In this document: one piece after another, positions 44,699 through 53,000 of the stretch
Position numbering within the stretch: position 1 is the stretch's first letter
Layout of the letters: the number at the start of each line of letters is the position of its first letter
From: Longimicrobium sp.
Lineage (GTDB): Bacteria; Gemmatimonadota; Gemmatimonadetes; Longimicrobiales; Longimicrobiaceae
Assembly: GCF_035474595.1 (NCBI RefSeq)
Contig: NZ_DATIND010000028.1
Coordinates: 59,317-123,316, forward strand
Length of the DNA: 64,000 nt
Direction: 5' to 3'
Program-made: the position numbers and the translations under genes
Notes under the pieces: generated by a model
The model's input: the letters and a program-made list of their open reading frames with translations, nothing else
Told to the model about the DNA's origin: nothing
Databases searched by the model: none

Positions 44699-44956
44699 TC
44701 AGCCGCCAACGCCGGCGCGGAGGCTGAGGAAGAGCGTCGAGCCAGACGCAAAGTTGATCTGCCCGACCTTCTTTCCAAGATCGAGCGCTTGGCCGTTCAC
44801 GTCGCGCAGCTCCCAATTCTCGAAGGGCTGGCCGGAGTTCTTCGTCTGCGCCAGCGCACGGGTTACCACACTCCGCAGTTCGGCCTGTGCGGGAGTTTCG
44901 AGCTGCGTAGGCGTGCCGTTCACTACCACCGTAAGTTCCAGCTTCTCAGGCTTCAT
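44699..44956 (-). CDS. Ubiquitin-like modifier with C-terminal GG
   Basis: The 85-residue beta-grasp-like protein alternates strands (LELTVVVNGTPTQLET), a helix (AELRSVVTRALAQTKN) and later strands (NWELRDVNGQALDL, STLFLSLRAGVGG). It ends exactly in Gly-Gly, so no processing is needed before activation by the E1-like protein. It is similar in plan to the DUF2604/ISG15-like modifiers of bacterial conjugation systems. GGGAG upstream supports the ATG. First gene of the eight-gene run. Confidence 0.8.
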   Translation of the reverse strand: MKPEKLELTVVVNGTPTQLETPAQAELRSVVTRALAQTKNSGQPFENWELRDVNGQALDLGKKVGQINFASGSTLFLSLRAGVGG

Positions 44957-45183
44957 CTCTCTACTCCCGCAGCTTTAGGGGCGCAGCGGCTCGGCCGCGC
45001 GGGTTTGGAAGGCTGGCGATCGACATCGCCTGGCTGTCACCGCTCCACGGCAGTCGCAGAGAAGCGGATCAGGGTGCCGCGCCTTGCGGGTACTTTCGTA
45101 CGATCGACCGGCGGTCTATACTTGCCGCCTGCCCAACCCTCGCGTCGCGCACTCCGTCACCTTACCTAGCCAAACACCCGGAA

Positions 45184-45205
45184 GAATTCGTCACGTGACG
45201 AATTC
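45184..45205. promoter_or_regulatory. Perfect 22-bp palindrome in the divergent defence promoter region
   Basis: The half-site GAATTCGTCAC (45184-45194) is followed immediately by its exact reverse complement (45195-45205). It lies 39 nt before the sigma-like gene and 228 nt before the Ubl gene on the other strand. This is a strong candidate operator for a dimeric regulator. The rest of 44957-45244 has no gene. Confidence 0.75.
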
Positions 45206-45244
45206 GGTGCCTGCCTCAGCAGAGTACCACGGGGCGCTGGCACC

Positions 45245-45862
45245 ATGCCCGCCCGAACCGGGCCCGCCCTACCTATCGTGGATCACGCCGAACTCGTCAC
45301 GGAACTCGCATCGCAGGACTGGAAGGGCTTGATCCCCCAGCTCACCGCGTACACCATCGTGCGTGCGAAGCGGTTCCGATGGGCAAGAGGAGACCTCAAC
45401 CTCCCCAATGGCAACGACCCTCAGGACGTTGTCGAGCACGTCATCACGAAGCTCTTCTCCGGTGAGCACCATTGGAACCGTGAGAAGCACCCCAGGCTGT
45501 TCGATCATCTCACCAGCCGCATCGACAGCGCCCTCTACGCGCTGGCACGCTCCCGGACAAACCGGCTCCAGGTCGCTGCGGCGGACGAGGGTGACCTCGT
45601 TCGCCTTGGAGCCGCGACCGATCCGCGGGACGAGTCGGTCCAGGAGCGCTCGGCCTGGATCGAGGAATTCTGGAAGTCCGTCGATATGGCGAGCGGAGAT
45701 GATGTTGAACTGCGGCAACTCGGCGAACTGCTGCGCGACGGGATGAAGCCGCGGGAAATCGCGGCCAAGCTGGGGGTAGACGTGAAGAAGGTATACACGT
45801 CGGAGCGAAAGCTGATGCGGAGGCTGGAGCGAATCCACGGGAAGGGCCGGAACCCTGGATGA
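45245..45862 (+). CDS. Sigma-70-like DNA-binding protein, putative regulator
   Basis: The 205-residue protein has a region-2-like helix set (NGNDPQDVVEHVITKLFSGEHHW; LFDHLTSRIDSALYALARS) and a region-4 type HTH at the C-terminus (GMKPREIAAKLGVDVKKVYTSERKLMRRLERI, across about 166-198). It is 10 nt upstream of an ImmA/IrrE metallopeptidase. Transcribed away from the Ubl-Qat operon, with the palindrome just before it. Confidence 0.75.
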   Translation: MPARTGPALPIVDHAELVTELASQDWKGLIPQLTAYTIVRAKRFRWARGDLNLPNGNDPQDVVEHVITKLFSGEHHWNREKHPRLFDHLTSRIDSALYALARSRTNRLQVAAADEGDLVRLGAATDPRDESVQERSAWIEEFWKSVDMASGDDVELRQLGELLRDGMKPREIAAKLGVDVKKVYTSERKLMRRLERIHGKGRNPG

Positions 45863-45872
45863 AGAGATCGCA

Positions 45873-46868
45873 ATGACGCGCAATAACGAAGACCAAATGG
45901 ATGCTTTCTTCTCCGCGTTGGCAAGCGGAGTGGCAGAGGACCCTATCTCCCGGCGTCAGGTGCTGAGAGAGGCCGGCCTTGACTACGGCGAGGTTGAACG
46001 GGACGGACTCGGGCTCGTCGAGCGGCTCCGACTCGAACAACTGCAGGTGCTCGCGCGCATGCAGGAGCTGTCGATCGAGTCCGTTCCGGTCAAGGAGCTC
46101 GCGAAACGTGGATGGATCAAGCGGATACGCGACGGTGCGGCGCAACTCGCCGAGATACTGCGTTTCTTTGGCGCTAACTCGGTTGCACAATGGCAACTGC
46201 AGTGTGCCCGCACTGCCGTGCAGTTCCGAAAGTCAGTTCACGTCGATGCGGATCCGGCGGCTGTGGCGGCATGGCTCAGGATCGGCGTGCTTCTGGCTGA
46301 CCGTATCGAATGCGCTCCATATAACCGGGACGCTTTCATGGATGCCTTGCACGAACTGAGAAAGCTGACTGTTCAAGAACCCGAGCACTACTTGACTGCC
46401 ATAGCCGATCGCTGCTCCAGCGCCGGTGTTGCAGTCGTCTTCGTTGCAGCATTGCCGAATACCGGAATCAGTGGAGCAACTCGTTGGTTGACCTTGGAGA
46501 AAGCCATCATTCAGCTAAGTTGCCGTTATAGATCGGATGATCACTTCTGGTTTACGTTCTACCACGAGGCTGCACACGTCGTCTTCCATGGTCGGAATGA
46601 AATATTCGTCGAATGTCTTGAGCAAACAGGCGATGATCAGGACCTCAGGGAAATGGAGGCTAACGACTTCGCAACGGATTTCCTGGTCCCCATCGAACGG
46701 ATGTCCCGTTTTCTCGCCACAGGCAACTTCACGCGGCGCTCAGTTGAGTCGTTTGCCCAGGCAATCGGGATCGCGCCCGGAATCGTTGTGGGCCAACTTC
46801 AGAAGCGGGAGAAGCTCGGATGGGACAGACTCAACGGGCTGAAGAAGAAAGTGATGCTCGACGCATGA
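45873..46868 (+). CDS. ImmA/IrrE-family metallo-endopeptidase
   Basis: The 331-residue protein has zinc motif FYHEAAHVVFHG (HExxH) and downstream EANDFATDFLVP, which supplies the third ligand as in ImmA/IrrE. The N-terminal half is helical. ImmA-type proteases cleave partner repressors to induce genes (ICEBs1 ImmA, Deinococcus IrrE, CapP in CBASS). Pairing with the sigma-like gene next to a defence operon suggests an induction switch for that operon. Confidence 0.88.
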   Translation: MTRNNEDQMDAFFSALASGVAEDPISRRQVLREAGLDYGEVERDGLGLVERLRLEQLQVLARMQELSIESVPVKELAKRGWIKRIRDGAAQLAEILRFFGANSVAQWQLQCARTAVQFRKSVHVDADPAAVAAWLRIGVLLADRIECAPYNRDAFMDALHELRKLTVQEPEHYLTAIADRCSSAGVAVVFVAALPNTGISGATRWLTLEKAIIQLSCRYRSDDHFWFTFYHEAAHVVFHGRNEIFVECLEQTGDDQDLREMEANDFATDFLVPIERMSRFLATGNFTRRSVESFAQAIGIAPGIVVGQLQKREKLGWDRLNGLKKKVMLDA

Positions 46869-46891
46869 CGCCGCCCAGTTTTTCCTGAAGA

Positions 46892-47191
46892 ATGCGCATT
46901 ACATACCGCCCCGAGGGACTCAGTGGCTCCGACCGGCGGCTTCATGCCGGGAACCGGATCCTCACCTTTTCGCCCGCCGATCTGGTGCGCGCCGTAGTCA
47001 CCGTGGGGCGGGAGAACGTCACCGGCGTTTTGCAGTTCGGAGACCTCTCCGAACTCGAGATCGTCGGGCGTACCGCATTTCCCCTGGGGGACCAGCACGT
47101 GGTGCCCTGCTCCGAGATCCGGAGCAACGGCATCCGTGCGCGCGATGATCCGGGTTCGCAATCCTCACCCGCTCGACCAGCCCCGCTTTGA
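46892..47191 (+). CDS. Small hypothetical protein after the ImmA gene
   Basis: A 99-residue frame, 23 nt after immA. The first 78 residues look protein-like (GNRILTFSPADLVRAVVTVG; VLQFGDLSELEIVGR). The last 15 are Ser/Pro/Arg-rich and could be read-through of non-coding DNA. No family recognised; existence uncertain. Confidence 0.4.
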   Translation: MRITYRPEGLSGSDRRLHAGNRILTFSPADLVRAVVTVGRENVTGVLQFGDLSELEIVGRTAFPLGDQHVVPCSEIRSNGIRARDDPGSQSSPARPAPL

Positions 47192-47258
47192 GCGCGGGCA
47201 ACTATGGCGCCGCGCGTGACCGGTCCTCGCGAGCCATCTGGCGCCGCACTTCGCACGA

Positions 47259-47915
47259 TCAATCAAGCAGTTTCACAATGAGCGACTCGAAATCCTCGTC
47301 GCTTCCCACCCCGGTGAACTGCAACCCGTTCACGACCACAGTCGGAGTTCCGTCGACCTTGAGCTGGCGGCCGGCGGAGATGTCCGCCTGTATCCGTGCC
47401 TGGTACCTGCGCTGATCGACGCATTGCGTGAATCGAGCCGTATCCGGGACCGCTGCGGCCCGGGCAAATTGAACCCACGGTGTGCGGCCGATCGAATCCT
47501 GGGAAGCGAACAGAACATCGTGAAACTCGGCGAACCGCCCCTGCTCGGCGGCGCATTCCGCGGCGTTGGCCGCCGCCATCGCATACGGATGGATCGCCTG
47601 CAGGGGGTAGTGCCGGTAGACAACCAGGATCTTGCCCGGGTGTCTCAGCTCCGCCTGATGCACCTGATCGGCGAATTTGCGGCAGGCAGGGCACTGGAAA
47701 TCGGCGAACTCGACCACGGTGACGGGCGCCGCCGGGTTGCCGGTCTTCTGCCCGCCTTCCGCGAAACTGCGCCAGTCACCGACGCGTACGGGATTCGCAG
47801 GGGTCGCTGCCGCAGCGGGAGGAAAGATTTCCCTCCGGACAACGAGCGCCGTGACCGTGACGGCGCAGACCATCATCACGACGACGGCGGCGTTCAGAAC
47901 TGCTTCTTTCTTCAT
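47259..47915 (-). CDS. DsbA-family thioredoxin-like protein, membrane-anchored
   Basis: The product is 218 residues from Met 47915 (MKKEAVLN). It has an N-terminal membrane anchor (VVVMMVCAVTVTALVV), a thioredoxin fold with active site FQCPACRKF, and the cis-Pro region DGTPTVVVNG. It belongs to the DsbA/DsbG-like DSBA oxidoreductase group (Thioredoxin_4). Periplasmic thiol oxidation or isomerisation is likely. The upstream neighbour encodes a six-Cys mini-secreted protein, a possible client. Confidence 0.88.
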   Translation of the reverse strand: MKKEAVLNAAVVVMMVCAVTVTALVVRREIFPPAAAATPANPVRVGDWRSFAEGGQKTGNPAAPVTVVEFADFQCPACRKFADQVHQAELRHPGKILVVYRHYPLQAIHPYAMAAANAAECAAEQGRFAEFHDVLFASQDSIGRTPWVQFARAAAVPDTARFTQCVDQRRYQARIQADISAGRQLKVDGTPTVVVNGLQFTGVGSDEDFESLIVKLLD

Positions 47916-48014
47916 GTGGACGGCGCTGGAGACGTAGCGGAGCGCGTGACGGGAGCGGCAGAGGCGCAGGGGTGCCGGCGGGGTTTTCCGCGCCGGCACC
48001 GGCGGGTGGTCGCG

Positions 48015-48203
48015 TCAGGGGCACACCCAGGTGCTGGTGCACCATCCGTTGCTGCAGGAGCACGACGTCATCTTGCAGTTCTCCGCGCCCTTCGGCGGAG
48101 TGCACGGCGAAATCGGGGTCTGCGCGGAAGCGGGCGGCGAGAGCAGCACGTAGCTTCCCCCGAACGTGACCGCGCTACACACGAGGAGCAGCAGCTTCTT
48201 CAT
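48015..48203 (-). CDS. Cys-rich mini-secreted protein
   Basis: The 62-residue product has a Sec signal (KKLLLLVCSAVTFGGSYVLL, cleaved near PASAQ). The mature part of about 35 residues contains six Cys: SPCTPP, ENCKMTSCSCSNGWC and a C-terminal WVCP. The Cys spacing suggests three disulfides. Located 99 nt upstream of the DsbA-like gene on the same strand. Confidence 0.65.
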   Translation of the reverse strand: MKKLLLLVCSAVTFGGSYVLLSPPASAQTPISPCTPPKGAENCKMTSCSCSNGWCTSTWVCP

Positions 48204-48245
48204 GGATTTCCTTGGGGTAGGAGGTGAGGAGGGACCAGCCACACG

Positions 48246-48252
48246 AGTATAA
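48246..48252 (-). promoter_or_regulatory. Candidate -10 element for the Cys-rich gene
   Basis: On the minus strand the bases read TTATACT, close to the consensus TATAAT, about 45 nt upstream of the 48203 start codon. No clear -35 is visible. Weak evidence. Confidence 0.25.
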
Positions 48253-48303
48253 TGCAAACCCGGACGACCCCGCCACGGATCACGACAACCTGGCATCTCG
48301 CGT

Positions 48304-49368
48304 TCAGTGGCGTCCCGCCCGAACGGGACGGGCGTAGAGGTCGGCCGGCACCGGCGGCGGATTCGCGCCCGGGTAGAGCCGCCATTCTTCGTATTCCACG
48401 GCTTCGACGTAGTATCGCCGCGGCTGCACGCGACGCCAGAAGAGATACGACTGGACCAGCAGGAGGCTCTGCCGGGTGGCCACCGGAGGCACGAAGTCGA
48501 CTTCCGCTCCGGCATCCTCGCGCGGCGATGGGGTGCGGTACCGCCAGGTACCACGAACCAGGAAGCCTTCCGGTGACACGGTGAGGGTTCCGCTCACCTC
48601 CGAACGGCGCGGTCCGGCGCGCGGACAGAACGCGAGCGTCGTGTAGCCGCCGGACGAGTTCGCGATGCTGAGGGTGTGCAGCGCTCCGAACTGCTCCTCT
48701 ACGAAATGCTGCGAGAAGCCGTCCTCCAGCGGGACGTACCGCCAGTACGCATACCGGGGCTGCACCGACTGCGCCTGCGGCATCGCGTAGCCGGAAGAGC
48801 CGATCAGGCGCCTCCACACCGGCCAGGCGTCGTTCGTCGCGGCGGTCCACTGGCGGCTTCCGCGCTCGTCTCCGAACTCTCCAATGGACGACGCATCCTG
48901 CTGCTGCGACCGGATCGTTCCCAGCGAGTGGAACACCAGCGTGTCGGGCACGGCGGGGTATTTCGCCCGGACCGATTCCCAGAACGAGCGGGCGCGCGGG
49001 TCTTCGCGGTTCGGGCACGGATCGCGGGGTTGCGTCGCGGAGGTGATCCCCGCCAGCATCACCGGGGCGGCCTGGAGCCGTACCCGCAAGGCCGTGTCGG
49101 CGCCGGTGAGCGGTACGGCCCGGGTCTGGTATCCTACCCGGCTCACCACGAGGCCGGTTGCGTCCGAAACCTCGGGAGCCCCGAAGGAGAAGCGGCCTGA
49201 CGGGTCCGAGGTGGTCGCCGCGCTCCGGCGCAGGGCGCTCCAGACCTCCACCTTGGCCGCGGAAACCGGCGTACCCGCAGAATCGACGACCGTCCCGCTT
49301 ACTTGTGCGGCGAGGGTTCGGCTGCACACCGCGAGCACAGCCGCGGCGAGGAAAAAACAGCTCTTCAT
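48304..49368 (-). CDS. Secreted carboxypeptidase-regulatory-like domain protein
   Basis: The product is 354 residues from Met 49368 (MKSCFFLAAAVLAVCSRTLAAQ, a signal peptide). An N-terminal CarboxypepD_reg beta-sandwich follows (VSGTVVDSAGTPVSAAKVEVW ... SDPSGRFSF). The remaining 260 residues are a domain I do not recognise, rich in Trp and Tyr. Such proteins are common envelope proteins in Gemmatimonadota and Bacteroidota. Confidence 0.7.
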   Translation of the reverse strand: MKSCFFLAAAVLAVCSRTLAAQVSGTVVDSAGTPVSAAKVEVWSALRRSAATTSDPSGRFSFGAPEVSDATGLVVSRVGYQTRAVPLTGADTALRVRLQAAPVMLAGITSATQPRDPCPNREDPRARSFWESVRAKYPAVPDTLVFHSLGTIRSQQQDASSIGEFGDERGSRQWTAATNDAWPVWRRLIGSSGYAMPQAQSVQPRYAYWRYVPLEDGFSQHFVEEQFGALHTLSIANSSGGYTTLAFCPRAGPRRSEVSGTLTVSPEGFLVRGTWRYRTPSPREDAGAEVDFVPPVATRQSLLLVQSYLFWRRVQPRRYYVEAVEYEEWRLYPGANPPPVPADLYARPVRAGRH

Positions 49369-49551
49369 CTCTCGAGCATGCGTCGGAACCGCGGGAGGTG
49401 GCGCGGTGGAGTACGGCTGGTAGATATGCTGGGAGTCCTTCAAAGATCAGGGCGGCGACGTTTTTCTGCAATGGCGGGCTGGCCGTGGTTGCCGCAGAAC
49501 GGCTGGATGGATATCGTTGGTTTCCCACACTCTTCCAGCGACAATCTCCGG

Positions 49552-49989
49552 ATGACCTCGTGTCTGTGTTCCGCGCGGCTGGCCGCCGCGCTGCTCCTGT
49601 GTGGCGCCGTCGTTTCCTGCCGCGGTGAGCGGGCCCGGCACGAGGTGGACCGGTGCGGGCTGCTGCCGGGTGACGAGGTCGCCTCGGCGGCGGCCGATCG
49701 GCCCGGAGCCCCGGCCCGCGTGCTCGCCCGAAAGTTCGACGGGGGCTGCGAGTACGACCTTGGCGGCGGCCGCCGCGTCGTTCTGACCGTCACTCCGGCG
49801 GGTGCCCGCCGCAGCACCGCGGGGCGACGTACCCCGCAGCCGCCGCGGCCCGCCGCCGGCATTCGCGAGGTGCACGCCATCGAAGGCGTGAAGAATGGCC
49901 TGCACGTCGAAGTCGGAGTGTACGCGGCCGGGCCTGCGGCGGACGAATTGGCAAAGGAGCTGCTCGGCCGTGTGCTGGCCCGGCTGTGA
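49552..49989 (+). CDS. Small putative lipoprotein
   Basis: The 145-residue product has a signal sequence LAAALLLCGAVVSC (lipobox VVSC). The mature protein has Cys pairs (DRCGLLPGDEV, GGCEYDLGGGRR) and an Arg/Pro-rich central loop. It resembles DUF3558-type lipoproteins in layout (D[RK]CGLL...C-Y), but that is a guess. Lies 88 nt before the TonB-type receptor. Confidence 0.55.
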   Translation: MTSCLCSARLAAALLLCGAVVSCRGERARHEVDRCGLLPGDEVASAAADRPGAPARVLARKFDGGCEYDLGGGRRVVLTVTPAGARRSTAGRRTPQPPRPAAGIREVHAIEGVKNGLHVEVGVYAAGPAADELAKELLGRVLARL

Positions 49990-50077
49990 TGGCAGCACGC
50001 TGCCACTCCAGGCGTACCCCGGTCCGCCTCTCGCCTCAACCTTCTGCTCTGACGCGCTACCCCGCCCCGAGTCGTAG

Positions 50078-53000
50078 ATGATCTTGTTCCGCCGCTCCCC
50101 GGTCCCACATCAGTCGTTCCGCATGCGCCCGGTGCTGCTCGCGCTGGCCGTCGCCCTTTCCATCGTACCGTTAACGAGCCGTGCACAGGCGCGTGCCGAC
50201 GTGATCCGCGGGCGGGTCCTCACGGACAGCGGGACCGCGATCGCGGGGGCGGATATCTCAGCGACGCGGGCGCCGGACCGCCTAACGCAGCAGACGCGCA
50301 GCGGGCCGGACGGAACCTTCACGATCCGCTTCGAATATGGCACCGGCGACTACCTCCTCCACGCCACGGCGCCGGACCGGCGCCCGTTCGTGCGGCGGCT
50401 GACGCGCCAGAAGGACGAGACGGAGTTCGAGGTCGAGATCCGGCTGGCGCCGCTCAGCTACACGCTCGCAACCGTGCAGGTCACGGCGACGCGCCCGAAG
50501 CCGGACCGCGGCCCGGAGTTCGGAACCGAGACCGGTGCCTCGGAACGGCTGGCGGACCCCGTGAACGGCGCGCTCTCGCCGGACCAGGAGGGCGACCTCG
50601 CGGCAATCGCCGCGACCACGCCAGGGATGAACCTGTCCGGGGGCGGGCTGTCGGTCCTGGGGCTCGGACCCGAGCAGAGCAACACGACCCTGAACGGGAT
50701 GGCGTTCGCTGGCGGAGACGTCCCGCGCGACGCGCGGACCCGCGTACGGGCCTCGACCTCCACCTACGATCCCGCCCGCGGCGGGTTCAGTGCGGCTCAG
50801 GTGGCGCTGGAGCTGGGTTCCGGAAGCGCGTTCGACTTCCGCCGCGCCCACGTCGTCCTTGACGCGCGACCGCTTCAGGCGCCGGGTACGTTCGCCCCGG
50901 GGCTGGACCAGCGGTTCACCGCGATCGAGGTGAGCGCCGGCGGCGACGGGCCGATCGTGGAGAACAAGCTTTTCTACAATGTCGGGGTGCAGTACTCGCG
51001 TCGCGCGGCGGACCGCCTTTCGATCCTCGATGCGCCGCCGGCGGCGTTCGGCGGCATCGGGCTCGCCACGGACTCCGTTACCCGCTTTCTTGCCGTTCTC
51101 GGCGGCTCGGGCATTCCGGCGCTGGCGCCACGAGCGGGAACGAGCAAAGTCGGCGACGAGGGCTCGTTCATCTTCCGTATCGACCACACCCCCTACGCCC
51201 GGACAACCTGGTCCATCACCGGGTACGGGAAGCTCGCCCACTCGGGCGCCCTCGCAATCGCCCCGACTGTCACCCCGGGGTTTGGGGGGCAGCAGGCGTC
51301 GTCTCTGTTCAGCCTCCAGGCCGCTCGCTCGGGCTACTTCGGGAAAGACTACCTGAACGACACCCGCACGGCCTTCTCGCTCAACTCGGTTCGTACGACG
51401 CCGTACCTGCGGCTGCCGGGCGGCCAGGTGCTCGTCGCGTCCTCCTCCGGTGAAGCCGGCAACGGATCTCTGGTCTGGCTTCAGTTCGGGGGGAACAGCG
51501 CCTTCGCGGGCCGCCGGCGCGACTGGACGTGGGAGACGGTGAATGAAACGCAGTGGTACACGCCCGGCCGGCCGCACCGTCTCAAGCTGACGGGGGAGAG
51601 CCGCCTGGACGGCTACTCGCTGTCGCCGCAGGCGGACCGCCTGGGCACGTTCACGTTCAGCTCCCTGGCCGACCTCGCCGCGAACCGGCCCGCCACCTTC
51701 ACACGGACCTTCGGCGTCGTGGACCATGAGGGCGGTGAGTGGAGCGGGGCGCTGTCGTTCAGCGACCTCTGGCGGCCATGGGCGACGCTCCAGCTGCTCG
51801 ACGGGGTCCGGATCGAAGGTAACCGCTTCACCGCCGCGCCCAGCTACAACCCGGCGGTGGACGCGGCGTTCGGAGCACGGACGGACCACGCGCCGAACAC
51901 GCTTCACGTGAGCCCGCGCATCGGCTTTACCTGGCGGTACGGAGGATCGCGCACGAACCCGTACACGATGATGACCGCCAACGCGTTCGGCTCCTTCTAC
52001 CGGGGACCCTCCGGCGTGATCCGCGGCGGGATCGGCGAGTTCCGCAACCTCCTCGCTCCCGCGTTGCTCGCCGATGCTGCCGGCGCGACAGGCCTGCCCG
52101 GCTCAACGCTCGTGTTGCGCTGCGTCGGCGCTGCGGCGCCCACACCGGACTGGGCGGCATATTCCGCCGACCCGGCCGCCGTTCCGCAAGAGTGCACGGG
52201 GGGCGGCGCAGCCGGAGGACTGGTCGAGTCCGCACCCATGGTCCAGCTGTATGACCGCGGCTACACGGCTGCGCGGAGCTGGCGCGGCAACCTGGCCTGG
52301 GTTTCGTCCTTCAAACAGGTGATCTTCTCGGTCGAGGGGATCTACTCGCTCAATCTGAACCAGCCGGGCATCGTTGACCTTAACTTCACCGGGGCGCCAC
52401 AGTTCCGCCTCCCGGGCGAAGGTGGGCGGCCCGTCTACGTGGGCCCGGCGAGCATTGATCCCCGCTCCGGCGCGCTTTCGCTCGCAGGCTCACGGCGGGT
52501 GGCGGACTTCGGCGCGGTGGTTAATTATGTCTCCGACCTCCGTTCCGTGAGCCGGCAGCTGACGCTCACCGCGGTCCCGGACCTGCTCCCCGGCCGCGTT
52601 CATCTGAGCGTCGCGTATACTCTCGCGGGGACCCGGGCGCAGGCGCGTGGGTTCGACGGAGCGGCCTCTGGCGATCCCGCCGCAGTGGAATGGGCCCGGG
52701 GAAACCTGGATGCCCGGCACCAAGTGCTCGTCCAAGCGGGAGTCACGGCGAAGGGTGTGACGCTGACGTTCTTCGGGCGGCTCACGTCGGGGCTCCCCTA
52801 CACGCCGCTCGTCGGTGGTGACGTGAACGGCGACGGATACGTGAACGACCGCGCATTCGTCTTCGACCCGTCTGTCCCGGCTGCGGGCGACCTGGCGCCG
52901 GGGCTATCGGCGCTGCTGGCGGCAGGGCCGTCGCGTGTGCGGGATTGCCTCGCGCGCCAAGTGAACCGCATCGTAGGCCGAAACAGCTGCACGGGTCCGT

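Noticed and set aside
47424..48227. Plus-strand frame opposite the DsbA-like gene
   Set aside because: It is the antisense shadow of the thioredoxin and Cys-rich genes, low-complexity and Arg/Gly-rich.
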